A stretch of 64,000 bases of DNA, from positions 11,766,501 to 11,830,500 of the forward strand of contig CM053329.1 in assembly GCA_028583605.1 (NCBI GenBank), given 5' to 3'. Under the pieces are notes generated by a model, which saw only the letters and a list, made by a program, of their open reading frames with translations, searched no databases and was not told where the DNA came from. A program made the position numbers and the translations under genes. Shown here one piece after another: positions 25,216 through 39,400 of this stretch. The DNA comes from Dastarcus helophoroides. Lineage: Eukaryota; Arthropoda; Insecta; Coleoptera; Bothrideridae. How positions within the stretch are numbered: the stretch's first letter is position 1; the number at the start of each line of letters is the position of its first letter.

Positions 25216-25679
25216 TTAATGCACAATATAATAGATTTTTTAAGGCAAGTGGCTTAAAAGTTTGATTTATTGTTATGGTACTTTAACATCTTTTTCTCAA
25301 AAGTTAGTGTCTTACGTTCTAAAACTGTTCCTAATTAATTGTTTGTCGTGTCCCAACAGATCATCAATTAAATTTTATTTTTTCAGGCAGCTGTACAAGA
25401 ACAGACAGAGAATACTAAATAGATAATTGCACAGAAGGTACACTAACAAGAATCTGGATAAATTTTGCAGAGAGTGGTCAATATCGAAGGGTCATATACT
25501 GCTGTCGGGAAATTTTGTAATATACTGCAAAAAGTAGCTTGCTAAGGTCGAGGCATAGCCTCTCGATACCTCGAAGGTATGCCTTGTATCAAGGTATTGT
25601 TGGGTTATTTGCGATATTAAATGGCTTCTCTCGTAATGTCAAACTTTCCTTGACATGTATTTTTTTTTTAAATCTTACA

Positions 25680-26560
25680 ACAGTTCTCGCAACTTCGGCT
25701 ATTTCTTAAAATTCTAACTAACTTTAAATTTCACTTATTGGGAATTTTGAATGAAAATTTGTCTTTTTCTCAAAATTTCGAATTTTGTTACAAGTTTCTA
25801 CCTGACTCAATGCACATCGCCATAGCAAAAGGACAAGGTGAGGTATGTGTTCACTGTTTATGCTGTCAAGGAAAAATAAGTTAAGAGCCCTAGTATGGTT
25901 TGCTGCTAATTTTTAATTTATTTCAGTCTTGTGGAAAAGTCGACATTTTTCACAAAATTCATCTTTTTCAAATTTCTATTTTATCGTAAAAATTCGATTT
26001 TTTGCTCAAAATTTGAGACTTTTTTATAAACTCCAAAATTTTCCTTGATATTGAAGCTATTTTTTGTTCAACATACATATGGTCTTTTTTCCCCAAATTT
26101 TGCCAAATTTCCCAAGAATCTTGCTTTTTCTGAAGACTTTGTCGTTTTAAACAGTTAGATTTGCTTGATTCTCAAATTTCGTCGTTTTTTCGCAATTTCG
26201 ACTTCCACAAGAGAACTCAATCTTTTATTTCAGTATTCGTATTTTGCTTTCGAAATTTCGAATTCTTTCCGAAAATTTTGTTTTGATATTTTAATTAAAT
26301 TCAGATGTTCACATCTAAAACTTCTAATTTAAAGATAAAATATCAACAAAAATTGAAATTTGTAAACCCAATTTTCCTACTTTTTTTGGCTTGGATTTTA
26401 ATCTAGAAATTTTATCGTTTTTCTTATAATGTTAAACCTTTAATTTTGAATTTTGACTTAATATCTGAAACATTTACCATGAATTTTAACTTTTTCGGCA
26501 AAATTTTTTCAAAGTTTTGATTATTTTATAAATTTTTATCTATTGCTACTCATTTGTGAC
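25680..26560. repeat. T-rich degenerate satellite block
   Basis: Variants of TTTTCAAAATTTCGAATTTT in short irregular periods. It is the reverse-strand version of the A-rich satellite at 6.7-10.5 kb. No coding content. Confidence 0.65.
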
Positions 26561-26739
26561 TGCAGGTATCGTTTCCAGAGTTTCTACTTTTAAACCCTGA
26601 TGAGGCATAATTCGTTAGGACAGTTAAGGGACAAGAAATGCGACAGTAAACAATATATGGTCTAAAACATTTTGGTTAGTATCACATATTTTCATAAGTT
26701 TACGAAATTTTAAACATTTGTAATAATTGCATCTCATTT

Positions 26740-27090
26740 GAACCGGTGGAGAAACATAACCACTTGCAGGCAAGCAAGACTGCTGATAGATAAACCCTTG
26801 CAATCAAGGGCTGAAGTACTTATCGCAATAAATAAAAGTAGGCTAAGCCAAGCAATGGATCTGTTCATTGGCCACGGTAAGTTTAAATGACACCTGGTTA
26901 ACCTTAACCTAACAGAAAGAGACCGATGTCAACTGTGCAAGACAGAAAAGGAAATAAGTTAACACATTGTGTGTTTGTTCAAATAGTGCCTGATACAGAT
27001 ACAATCTGACTGCTAAAAGAACATTAAGACCAGAAGATCTAAAAGGATTGAGTATAGGTCAGATGTTGAGCCTGACTGTAATGGTCGGGA
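26740..27090 (+). pseudogene. LINE C-terminal fragment (RNase H / zinc-knuckle type tail)
   Basis: Plus-strand fragments read SQAMDLFIGHGKFK, LNLTERDRCQLCKTEKE and HIVCLF, the typical tail of insect non-LTR elements with a cysteine cluster. Stops interrupt it. A related fragment lies on the minus strand at 42290-42520, and a short further piece at 28325-28385. It abuts the inverted-repeat element that begins at 27098. Confidence 0.65.
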
Positions 27091-27097
27091 TATACAT

Positions 27098-28301
27098 GTT
27101 GAAATAAATTCACTTCTCACTACAAGGATCTCGAAAACGGTAACAAATACAGTATCGACTAAATTAGGGCAAAGTTGCACAATTTTATAATCAGAAATAT
27201 TCCGTTGAGAAAACAAAACTATCTCTTGCTGATCTTGAGATTTTTGAAAAAAAAGCAAAATTTTAGATTTTCGTTTTTATTATTTCTTGGCGTTATTTGA
27301 AGAGTAATCAAAAAACTAAAAACACTTTTTCATTGACGGTTTTTATCCTTGACAACGTAGCATAGGAAGTTTTTTATTAGACGTTTAGTCTTTTCTCTAC
27401 CATCATCAAGTTCTTTAATTTAAATACGGACCTGTAATTCTTATGGCATTTTTGTGTAGTTTTTGAATTTTTCAGTTCACTGCTGTATCAAACTTTTAGG
27501 TGGTTACACGTTTCGTAACTGTAAACTATCATCAAGCAAAAACATCTTTTTTGGATAAACGTATTTTGTATTTTTTAATAACAGTTAACCAAAATGTAAT
27601 AAAATATGACAAGCTAAATGTGACAGCTGTTGCTTTATTTGTTATTTGCTATTCTAGATATCCATAGTTGCTTTGTTCGTAGTTATTAGTTATTATTTTT
27701 GGTGTTCACTTGTTTATGGGTAAGCCTGCTGTTATTTGATAAAGTCTAATAATTTTGCCTATACCATTTTTTCTTACCATTTAATTGCATTTTTATTATT
27801 TTATTATAAACAATAATCACTTATTAATTTAAAAAATAATACAGTAACGTTAATCTAAAATAAAGTGTTTTCTCTTGATGATTGTTTGAAGTTAAGAACC
27901 GTTGAGCCACATACATCAATAAAATCGGAATGTTAAAAGTTGTACAAAGATGCAATAAAAATTCCAGGTCCACATTTAAAATAACGAATTTGATGATGGT
28001 AGCGAAAAGACGAAGCGTCTAATAAAAAAACTGCTGACGCCATCTTGTGAAGGGTAAATTACGTCAATTAATAAGTGTTTTCAGTTTTTCAATTACTTTA
28101 CAAATAACGTCAAGAAATAATAAAAACAAAAATCCAAAATTTTACTTTTTTTAAAAAAATCTCAAAAACAGCAGGAGATATTTTTGATTTTTTAACTGAA
28201 TGTTTCTGATCGCCAAATTGTGCAACTTTGCTTTACTTTAACTGATGCTGTATCTCTTACAGTTTTCGAGATCCCTGTAGTGAGAAGCGAATTTGTTCAA
28301 C
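27098..28301. mobile_element. Non-coding element with ~360 bp terminal inverted repeats
   Basis: The left arm (27098 to ~27457) and right arm (~27943 to 28301) are reverse complements with roughly 80-85% match by eye. Examples are CACTTCTCACTAC against GTAGTGAGAAG, ATTATTTCTTGGCGTTATTTG against its complement, and TTTTTTATTAGACGTTTAG against CTAAT-type words. About 485 bp lie between the arms. No transposase. A large MITE or foldback element; superfamily not recognised. Confidence 0.75.
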
Positions 28302-28669
28302 CTCTATAATACTGACAGAGACTCGAACAAACTTGTGGAAGTTACAAAGGATTTTGAATCTACTTGACAGAGCCTATACCGGCGTCTACAAAATGTAAAA
28401 AAAATAATTATCTAGTCGTACCCTTACAAATTCACTTTAAATTAACTTTTTTTTGCAAGTTGTCTTCGCTACAGGTTCATTTACCTCCAAAAAAAAAAAC
28501 AAATCATCCGACTTTTTGGAGGCCTCAGTTCTGAATGTATAATTTAATGACTTGCATGTTTTTATCCTTCAGGCATAACCTCAGCATAGATTTGTTTTTT
28601 CCCAATTTCTCATTGCGCAGCTGTCGCATTCTTCTTCTTCTTTAAACGGGAAATGTGGACAGAACCTAA

Positions 28670-31335
28670 AAAAGTTTAAACTTCCAGCCATCGAGCAGAA
28701 AAGCGTGGGTACTACTAAGAAAAATAGGATGCGGAGCACCCACACAAAGACAAAATACAACTGCCAGCTCAACCGCCGTCGCTTTACAAATAGCAGCGAC
28801 ATCTAGAGTACCCAAGGATAAAGAACACACAGTTGAGATCAAACGAGAACTTAAAACCTTAAAGGCCCAAACCACAGGAACAGAACATTTCCGCCCTTAC
28901 ACTTGCGAAGAAGTTTCGAATGCCGTTAAAGATTTCAAGCCGGAAAAAGCCCCAGGGTTCGACAATATTCACCCTGAATTCTTAATAAACTGTGGCAAGT
29001 AAGCAAAAGTCTAAATGGCTCACCTCTTCACAGATATCATTCAAATTAACAATATCCCAAAAGAATTTAAACGATTGAACATAATCGCCATATTAAAACC
29101 AGGGAAACCAGTTGATAGCTTCAAGAGTTATAGACCAATAGCTCTGCTGTCTGTGACCTAAAAGCTACTAGAACGGCTTATTTATAACAGAATTAGCACA
29201 AGTGATTCCGGTCGAATAAGCAGGCTTTCGGCCTAAACGAAGCTGTGCAGATCTCATCACCCGCATCGAGGCAGGATTTTAAAGAAAACTAAAAACCTTA
29301 GCTGCATTTATCGACTTAACGGCGGCCTACGATACAGTGTAGAGAGAAGGCATGATATACAAGCTCCTACGTGTAATCCCCTGCAAACTAACAACTCGAT
29401 TACTAGAGAGCATGCTAAACGACAGAGTGTTTCAAGTAGGTATGGGATTCTGACATCAGCTCTTCAAGAAACTAAAGAACGGGCTACCACAGGGATCGGT
29501 CCTTGCCCCACACCTCTTTAGCTTGTATATCGCCTATATGCCAAAAACAAGATCAAGAAAGTTTAGCTGCGCTGATGACTGGGCTCACAACAAGATGCAG
29601 TTCTATTGAACAGACAGAGGAAGACCCTAACGACAGATCTGAAAGTAATAGGAAAATATTTTCGCAAGTGGAGGCTCCAACTTAATGTTACCAAAGCAGA
29701 AGTTACCTGCTTTCACTTAAATAATAAACTCGCCAGAAGAGAACTTAAAATACAATTTGAAAACACCCTACTTACCCACAGTAAAACACCTAAATATCTT
29801 AGACATAACCCTTGAAAGAACATTATCTTTTAAAGAACAATATCAAGAGTTGTTAAAAAATTAAAAACAAGAAACAACATAATTCAAAAACTCTGCGGCA
29901 CAACCTCAGGAGCATCGGCTTCCACTCTGCGCTCTTCTGCGCTAGGTCTTGTTTTTTCAACTGCTGAACACTGCGCTCGAGTTTGGCTAAACAGCCCACA
30001 GGTACGTAAAATAGATGCGCAGCTTCACAACACCATGAGAATGATCGCTGGCGTCATCAAACCAACTCCCACGCAATGGCTTTCAGTTCTAAGCCACATT
30101 TCACCACCTCCCCCAACCGAGACGTATTAATACTCTTATGAACGAGTAAAAAAAATCAGGGACAATAGAAATTTACCCATCCATCAGATTATCGAACCAA
30201 AATCGACTTTGGTCTAGACGATCACCAACAAATCTCTCCTAGGAGTGAATGCGAGCACTAACTTCTCTTGAGATGATCATCTGCGCGCCATTGCCAAATC
30301 CGCCTCTCAGAAGCTAGGCTTTCTTTTTAGAGCTAAAAAGTACTTCACATCTTATCAGTTATTAACACTATGCAAAGCTCAAGTTAGGCCAACACTAAAA
30401 TACTGTTCTCATGTTTGAAGTTCAGCCCCAAAACATACTTTAGTTACCGATTCTCTCGAAACACTAGAGCACAGGGGTATAGGTGGTGACTTGTCTCTTT
30501 TCTACAAGTACTATTGTAAAAGATGCTCGCAGGAACTAATAGGATTAATCCTTTAAAGGGCAAGATTCTCGAGGCGTACTAGACAGTCGAAGACAGCAAA
30601 TTCCTGTGCGGTCCAGCTTGACACAGTGAGGGCTTCTGTCTACGGAGACTCTTTTTTCTATAGAACTTTTAAGTTATGGAACTTGTTACCGAAAGGAATT
30701 TTCCCGAAAAATTACAACCTATCCTTGTTTAAGAAGGCGGTTCATCGCCATCTATCTTTGTTTTCACATCCTACTCACAGTGCTTTGAAAGCATAATGGG
30801 GTTACCCTTTGGAAGTGGATTAAACTTGAAAAAAAAACAGCAAGGGTGGCTGTGGAAGATGATTTCAACCTTACCAACGCATGGACTTAAGAATGGACTG
30901 CACAACAAAACAATAATATGCCGTGGATCACCCACAAGCTACCAAACTTCGATTTACCACGTAAAACATGGTCCACGCTTAACAGAATCAGAACCCAATA
31001 TGGCAGATGCGCATACTCTTTACACAAATGGAGCAAGCTACCATCTCCTCTCTGTGATTGCGGAGAAATCCAAACCATTAGACATATCACAGAAGAATGT
31101 ACCATACGGCCATATAATGGTAGACCAGAAGACTTCCTGCTAGCGACCACGGAGTCGATAGAATACATAAATAGACTAGATGTTTGTCTGTAACCTCTTT
31201 AAAATGTGTTGCTATGCTATTTTATAATCTACGTTTTACTGAAACTCTATATTCTAGTAATTCTGTATATATTTTTAAAATTATTTTAATATGTCTAATA
31301 GACATGCGATAAATAAAATCTTATTTAAAAATGTC
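28670..31335 (+). mobile_element. Jockey-like LINE remnant (reverse transcriptase), with a nested LINE fragment
   Basis: 5'-truncated: the endonuclease is missing. Order of recognisable pieces: AWVLLRKIG (~28700), SNAVKDFKPEKAPGFDNIHPEF (RT motif start), ILKPGKPVDSFKSYRPIALLS, AAFIDLTAAYDTV, NGLPQGSVLAPHLFSLYIA, SCADDWA (degenerate YADD box), HNTMRMIAGVIKPTP, then after an interruption ITHKLPNFDLPRKTW and CAYSLHKW...CDCGEIQTIRHI (C-terminal zinc-knuckle-like tail) ending near 31193. The 3' end is AT-rich with ATAAATAAAAT near 31310. Many stops and shifts; inactive. Confidence 0.85.
30215..30838 (+). mobile_element. 5'-truncated LINE of a second family nested in the Jockey-like LINE
   Basis: Reads LLGVNASTNFS, HLRAIAKSASQKLGFLF, YQLLTLCKAQVRPTLKYCSH, SLETLEHR, GDSFFYRTFKLWNLLPKGIF and NLSLFKKAVHRHLSLFSHP, the conserved C-terminal RT region of a CR1/Jockey-type LINE. 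It ends in an A9 run at ~30829-30837. The host LINE resumes just after. It is the same family that makes the tandem array at 22.7-25.2 kb. Confidence 0.7.
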
Positions 31336-31339
31336 GAAG

Positions 31340-34300
31340 CTGCTTGGAGCCAGTGACAGCTCGAAAAGGGGTTTGTTATAATTTAAAAATATCTTTTACA
31401 ACGTAAATAGGGTATACCTGGAAAAAATAATTAAATCACATTTTCGTATCATAATGGTGTTTCTCTCTTCGTAAAATTAATGGCACTATGTCTGGAATAC
31501 CCTGTAGGGTACAAATGAGATGCAGACATAACAACTGCGGCCTTTGTTGTTGTGAAGACAAACAAACACATCTCATTTAATCTACTTTTTATGTTATTTT
31601 ATTTATTAATTTTTTCATCAAATATCCTTTCATTGATCAACAAACTCTCTATTCTATTGAGCTGATTTAAAGCGAGTGAAACAACCTTATCTTTAATTAG
31701 TTTTTTATGCGCCTTTGGATCTGATTAAAGGGCTAAACGTTTTAAAATTTTAATAAGAAACGTCAATGCTGAAATCTGGTTGCAACTGACACGTCGGCAA
31801 ATAAATACTAGAGACCTGCCGCTTTAAAAATAACCCGATAATGAATAATTCCCTGCACGAAAGGAAAATGTAAACTCGAATTCAACCAAGGCGAAGTTTT
31901 TCTTATTTAAACTTTCCTCTTGAACATTTGATCCGACTTTTTTCTCCGTTGATAATTAAGTTGGCTAATTTAAAGAAGCGCCTGTCTTAGTCGAACAATT
32001 TAATTAGCAGTATAATTAGTTTCAAAATCCCATTTTCGAAGATGTTACAAAGACGTCGTCATATTAGTGAAAGATGCAAATTGTTTGTTGGATTAAATTC
32101 CAGGATGTCCCAGGCGAAATAACCCCGGTTATTAAGGTGTCGAAATTGTTTGCATTAAGGCAGTAATCTTACTTTTAATTATAAAAAAGTATGGAGCTAA
32201 CTAAGTCGTTTGTAATTTGATTTTTTGTCGCTAGTTGCTTTTCAACTTTTCGCATTCGTGCCTTGAAAGTTAGAATTAAACTGTCTAAATTTAACTTGAA
32301 TAATGGGGAGAATATTCCCTCGTATGCGGTCTTTTTTTGTGTGAGATTCTCAAATATGTGGATACGTGATATCGTGTAGAATGTATTTTTATAAACGGAC
32401 GAATAAATGGGTGTTTTGCTTTTTATTTGGGACTTTTGTGCGGCCGTGTTCTTTCTACATGCACGCCAGCCCACATGCCTTCTTAATGTTTCATTAGGAA
32501 CATGTGATGAATTCATTCAATGCAGCAGAGAAGACCTTTGGGGAGCTTTTGTTTCCCGCTTTTGTTCCATATTTAGTGGGCCTAAATAGAACTTAAAGCT
32601 TTGTGTTAATGACACGAGAGCCTGTTAAAGACCACTGACACAATAGAGAATGAATTTGTGTCACTTTGAAAGGAGTTTTCATTACATACATCATAAAAAC
32701 CATGTATGAGTAACAGATTTATCTGGAAGATCTTTTTTGTTCCTTCTTTGTTGCCATTTTAACCAAGAGGTGGGGCGTTTTCTTGGGCCTGCTCAAGGTT
32801 ACTTTTACTTACGTTTTTAACTTATTTTAGGACAAACAAACAAATGACAAAACATTTTTTTTTTACAAACTATATTATTATAATTATTTTTAAAATAACC
32901 TTTCCCTACTGTTTAAAGGATATCTGAAATAAAATTATTTTTGCCACCTCCAAAATGTAATACAACTTTAAGCATAGCTGAGATCTTGTGTAGGAATTTT
33001 TTTAATATTTTATCTTTGTGCCATTGAAAATGATAAGTTTGGTACGACTTTAATTTAAGGTAGGCTATTTTCTCAAGTATGTACAATATTTTTTGTACTG
33101 TTTCTAATCTTATTAACATTTTTATTCAGAAAACAAAATTCTTAAAGAAAAGGCATCGTTTCAATCTTATATAATAAGCTTAACACAACGACACTAATTT
33201 TCAAATCATTAACAAATACTTCGAATAGTCTCAAATAGGATTAAGACCGAATTTAGGTGAAACAAACAGGTAATCATTGTCTGTCTGGAAATATCTCGCT
33301 AGAAGTTAGGGTATTTTCTTGGGTATATCTAAACCTATGCTGAAATGTATAGTTAGACATACACAAACAGATAACATTTAGACATACAAAAGCAGATATT
33401 TTTTTGATTTTATGCCAGGTAAATAATCTTATATGCTTAAACAAATATAATAATTTTGCACTTACCAACAAATTTTGCAATAGTATTTACATACAGGCTG
33501 ATTCAGTCATAATGATGTTAATTTTAAGGAAAGACACAAAAAAATGGGTATAATACGAATATATGATTAAAAAAAATTTCAGTTATAATAACGTTGAAAA
33601 AAAATTTCAAGATCATAATTTAAACCCCTTTTTGAGCTGTGGCTGACTCCAAAGCTCCAAGGCCCAGATAAATAGAAAGAAGAAGAATTTACGGCTGCAT
33701 AGTTCGGGCAAATAAACAGAACATTGCTAGGTTATGTCTAAATGACAATACGAAAAATATTAAATGATCTTGAAAGCCTCAAAGGTTGCCAAAAAGACAT
33801 TGGATAATTTGATTTTGTACGTGAAAATCGGGTAACAATGAATTGCAGAAGAAAATTACGCGAAAATAAAAAAAGATGAAATCGCGACATGGATGTAAAC
33901 GTTGATATTAATGCTGCAAGTAATTAATTCAATTCGCTGTTGTGGGTGCGAGTGTTAAAAGTGTTAAATACTCGAGAGTTATTTTCCGACGTTTTATTTT
34001 TTGTGACCCTCTGTGACACGATGAAAATTTTTTAAACCATGTGTAGCTTACCGACGAATCATCACTCAAGAATTATTGTAAGTACACATCCAGTATCCTG
34101 ACTGTGGACTATCGTTGACATATTTTTATTAATAACAATCTGACTGCTAACCAACGTTAATATGCTTCAAAATTAAATAAACCAGTGCGCCGTATCGTTA
34201 TTTATTTTGTAGAATCAATATTTTAGTTTTAGTTGTTTTTGTTCGTTTATTTTTTGAATTTGCGTGTTACTTTTCATCAGACAAATTAATTAACAAATCA

Positions 34301-34740
34301 GAAAAATGCAAAAAGTTTTAGGTGTATAAAAGTACAAATACGTATTCCTCAAAATAACTAATAGAGATTTGTTGCCCATTAATTAGCGATGTTTCGCCCT
34401 CGTCAGTCCGGCTTATCATTCCAGCTGGTGAGTAACGTGATAAGCGTCTGTTGCTGTAAAACATTTAATGTCGTCAGTAGCGCCGGGTTTTTGGTGGTCA
34501 ATGGAGTGATTTGGGTCTATTTTAAAAAGTCGAATAAAAATTATTTTTTTCGATTTTCTGTCCTTACTAAGCCTTCCGAACAGGTAGTTAAATTTATTAC
34601 CATTATGACTAAATCACCCTGTATATTTAAGTAGTATTTACAGCACCTGGATTATGCCTAACAGTATAGCATAAACCACGATTAGTAGAGATAATAGGGC
34701 AGGGTAGGACAGTTGCTCCCCTGGTTCATGCAGCTAAACA
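31340..34740. other. No recognised gene
   Basis: No convincing coding sequence. 31660-32600 is less AT-rich and looks unique. A foldback-repeat relative ('GTCTGTCTGGAAATATCTCG') is near 33280. The open frames at 32175-32516 (minus) and 32407-32589 (plus) overlap and are unremarkable. Confidence 0.4.
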
Positions 34741-37700
34741 AAAATTTATATTCAACTAAAATTTCCATTTGTCAATATTTTGATTTATTTCTGGAAGTTA
34801 GTTTTTTCCAGACTTTTTTTTTAATTTTAAATTTATTTCTAAAATGCGATTTCTTTCATTAGAGTCCACCTTTATCAAAATTTCTAATTTTAATCTCAAA
34901 ATTCATCGTTGGTTTTTTTTCACAACCATTTCTCAAAATTTGTTTTTTTTTTTCCCAAAATTTTGACTTTCCTTTATATCTTGATTTTCTGCAAATTTCA
35001 ACTTGTTTATCAAAAAATACCGTTTTCTTCAAAATTTTATCGATCTTTAAAGTGCTTATAATGGAAATAAAACTTTTCGAAAATTTCAACTTGGTTTTCA
35101 AAATCTCAACGTTTATCTTAATACTGGACATTTTCTGACTTGGGTTGGGGCAGACTGGAGCGCATGTTTGTCCATGATTCAAGCAGTCAAGAGAAAATTC
35201 CAGAAATTTCCTTTTTCTCGAAATTCGTTCTTTTTCCACAATTTTAATAAAATTAGGCTCTCTCTTAAGAATTTCGAGTGTTTACTAAATTTGGACCCTT
35301 TCTCCAAATTTCGAACTTTTTGTTAAATTCTCGAATTTCTGTTTTTTAGATTCGTTTGCTCTTTCGAAAGCAAAAAAATCGAAATTTCCAGAAAAAGAAA
35401 CGAATCTAAAAAAATCAAAATTTCAATATTTTTCCCAAAATCCGTCTTTTTTTAAAAATTTATCCTAAAATCCAATCCTGCACCTTTTTGGAAATCTAAA
35501 TATTGATACCGGAGCCGCGTAACTTTGGTAAAAAAAATAAAATTAAACAAAATCGAAATAGTTTCTTTTAGTATGAAAGTCTATAGCACTGCTGTTCACC
35601 GTCGGTTCAAAAATCACTAGGCAAAACTGTCGGAAAAAGCTAGGCCTTTTGTGTCTGACACAGAACTGCCTCTTGCTTGTCCACCGAGGCCTTTTATTGG
35701 GAAGTGATTGTCATTAAGATTTAATTTACTACCCCAACGAATTCTATTCTTAGAAGGAATGCAATATCGGCTTTTTGTCTATCTCAATTGCAGTTCCATT
35801 AAAATGAAACGCAATTAGGACAGTTGATAGGTAAATGTCTACTAAACATCTGGGCTGTAATGGACCCAGGGACAAAAGCTTTGTGCAGTTATCCCAGGTT
35901 CGACATTACTCACCCTTTGTCCATCCTAATTGCATTTTTCATGATAAGGAAAAGCACTTAAGACGACAAACATCCTGTTATTCATTGGGGTGTAATTATC
36001 TTATCACTTTAGTAAATACTTCAATTTATGCCTAGCGATTTTTTTTTCTACCGTTAAGCGTCGTCAAAAAGATGAATATACGGTATCAATATTTTTTCTC
36101 GAAATTTGATTTTTTTTTCTTAAAATTTTAACTTTTTTTCATGAACGACCATTTTCAAAATTGTATCTTTTTCGTAAAATTTAACTTGCTTCGAGAATGT
36201 CAATCTTTTTTTCATTTAGTAGTTTTTCTAGGAATGCGACTGTTTTTCCAAAATTTTAATTTTTTTTCGAAATTACATTATTTTTTTAACATCGGGTTTT
36301 TTTAATCTTTCAGAATTTGATTTTTCAAAAATTTTGACTGCTTTCTCAAAGTCTGGCTTTTTATAAATATTTTAATTTTTTCTCAAAATTCGATATTTAT
36401 ATTTTCTGAAAATTTCGAATTTTTTCCTTCAAATTAGTTTAAATCCGTCTTTTTCAAAATTTCGACTCTATTCTCAAAATTCAACTTTTTGGATTCTTAT
36501 TTCCGAAAACAATTGTTTTAAGTCAAAATTCTACCACTTTTCTTAATATTTATCTTTTTGTTTTAAATTTTGACTTCTTTCTCAAAATTTTGACGTTTAT
36601 CTCAATATTAGACATTTTCTAACTTGAATTGGGGCAGGCCGGGGCGCATGTTTGTCCAGGATTCAAGCAGTCAAAAAAAAAATTCTAGAAACTTCATTTT
36701 TCTCGAAATTCGTCCTTTTTTCAAAATTTTAATGAAATCAGACTCTGAAGAATTTCGAGTGTTTACTAAATTTAGACCCTTTTCTCAAAATTTCGAACTT
36801 TTTGTTAGAATCTTGAATAATTGTTTTTTGAATTCGTTTTGGTCTTTCAAAAGACGAAAAGAAGATCGAAATTTCTAGAAAAGAAAACGAATTTAAAAAA
36901 AATCACAATTTCGATATTTTTCTCAAAATTCGTCATTTTTCGAAAATTGAAAATTTATCCTAAAGTCCAATCCTGTATGTTCTTGGAAATCTAAATGTGT
37001 TTTTTCGAAATTCATTTTTTTCTTAAAATTTTAACTTTTTTTGCAAGATTTGTTTTTTTCACAAACGCCTATTTACAAAATTGTATCTTATTCTTAAAAT
37101 TTAACTTCCTCCAGAAAATTTCGATCTTTTGCTTCATTTAGTAGTTTTTCTAGAATTCTTTTTAAAAAGGTAGCTTTTAAAAACTAGTCAAAATTTCTGA
37201 AAAATCCAATTCTGAAAGATCAAAATTTTTAGAGAAATCAAATTTTAATAAAAACAACGAAATTTCGAAAAAAAACCAAAATCTTTGGAAAACAGTCCCA
37301 ATTTCTAGAAAAACTACTAAATGAGGGAGAAATGGAGAAATTTTAAGAATAAGATACAATTGTGAAAAGAGGCGTTTATGAAAAAAACGAATCTTGCAAA
37401 AAAGTTAAAATTTTAAGAAAAACTAATTTTGAAGAAAAATATTTAGATTTACAAGAACATAAAGGATTGGACTTTAGAATAAATTTTGAATTTTTGAAAA
37501 ATGACGGATATTACGAAAAATATCGAAATTTTATGTTTTTAAATTCGTTTGCTTTTCTAGAAATTTTAATTTGTTTCTTTTGAAAGACCAAAACGAATTT
37601 AACAACCAAATACTCGATATTCTAACAAAAAGGTCGAAATTTTGAGAAAAAGGTCTAAATTTAGTAAACACCCAAAATTCTTCAGAGAGAGAGTCTAATT

Positions 37701-39400
37701 TTATCGAAATTTTGGAAATAGAACGAAATTAACAAAAATTGAAACTTCTTCAATTTTCTTTTGGGGCTTATGGACTTCGTTTTTTTCCCAAAATTTCGAT
37801 AAAACTAGACTCTCTCTAAGAATTTCGAATGTTTACTAAATTTAGACCCTTTTTGCAAAATTTCGATTTTTATTAGAATCTCGAATTTTTGTTTTTTAAA
37901 TTCGTTTTGGTCTTTCAAAAGAAAAAAAATCGAAAATTTCCAGAAAAAAAAACAAATTTAAAAAATCATAATTTTGATATTTTTCTCAAACTTGAAATTT
38001 ATCCGAAAGTCTAATCCTGTATGTTCCCGAAAATCTAAATATTTTTCTTCGAAATTTGTTTTTTCTGAAAATTTTATTTATTTTTTAAGATTCGTTTTTT
38101 TCATAAAAGCTTATTTTTAAATTTTACCTTAATCTTAACATTTGACAATCTCCGGGAAATTTCGATCATTTGCTTCATATAATATTTCTTCCTAAAAGCT
38201 GCGACTGTTTTTTCAAGATTTCGATTTTTGTTTTCGAAACTTCGTTATATTTATTAACATCGGGTTTTTCTAAAGATTTCAATCTTTCCGAATTTCATTT
38301 TTCAGAAATTTTGACTAGTTTCTAGAAGCATGCCTTTTTTTAAAAAGTTAGATTTCAATTTCTGACTTGGGTTGAGGCAGATCTGGGCACATGCGCCTCA
38401 AGAGAAAATTGGAGGAGTTTCATTTTTCGCGAATTTCGTCCTTTTTCCAAAATTTCGATAAAATTAGATTTTTTCTGAAGAATTTCGAATATTAAGACCC
38501 TTTTCTAAGAATTTCGTCCTTCTTGTTAAAATCTCGAATTGTTGTTTTTAAAATTCGTTTTGTTATTTCAAAAGAAACAAATCGAAATTTCCAGAAAAGA
38601 AAACGAATTTAATAAAATTAAATTTTTAATATTTTTCTTAAAATCCGTCATTTTTCAAAAATTTAAAATTTATTCTAAAGTCCAATCTTGTATGTTTTTG
38701 GAAATCTAAATATTTTTCTTCGAAATTCGTTTTTTTCTGGAAATTTTAACTTTTTTTGCAAGATTCGTTTTTTTATAAACACCTATTTTCAAAATCGTAT
38801 CTTATTCTTAAAATTTGACTTTCCCCGAAAAATTTCGATCTTTTGCTTCATTTGGTAGTTTTTTTTAAAATTGCGAGTGTTTTTCAGAGATTTCGGTCTT
38901 TTTCTTGAAATTTTGTTACTTTTATTAACATTAGATTTTTCTAAGGATTTTGATCCTTTGAAATTTGATCTTTTAAAAATTAGAAATTTGAAGTGGATTT
39001 TTAAATTCTGCCTTTTTCTAGATAATTGATATTTTGTCTCAAAATTCAATATACATTTTTTCTGGAATTTTTCTCTTAAACTCAGTTTAAATTGGTCTCT
39101 TTCAACATTTCGACTATATTCTCAAAATTTAACCTTTTGGAATTCTAATTCTAAAAATCATTTGTTTTTGTCACAATTCCAGCACTTTTCTTAATATTTA
39201 TCTATTTGTTTTAAATTTCGACTTTTTTTGACTCCAGAGATTTCACATTCATATTTCGCCTTATTTAAAATACAACGTTTTAGTTTTTTAACCTATCAGC
39301 ATTTTCCTCGAAATTGGATTTTCCGTGAAATTTCAGTTTTATCGAAATTTGTCTATTTTCCCTTAGATTCGTATTTTATCGAAAATTGAAAATGTTGAAA
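34740..39400. repeat. T-rich satellite with ~430 bp higher-order copies, one inverted
   Basis: Short-period TTTTTCAAAATTTCGA variants. Superimposed is a longer unit marked by 'GAATTTCGAGTGTTTACTAA' and 'GGGGCGCATGTTTGTCC': copies near 35140-35520, 36610-37157, 37780-38200 and 38360-38870 in one direction, and 37300-37722 in the other. The block opens with 'AGGGCAGGGTAGGACAG' at ~34698. No coding content. Confidence 0.75.

Noticed and set aside
28581..28875. Minus-strand open frames of about 70 codons
   Set aside because: Antisense of the start of the Jockey-like reverse transcriptase.
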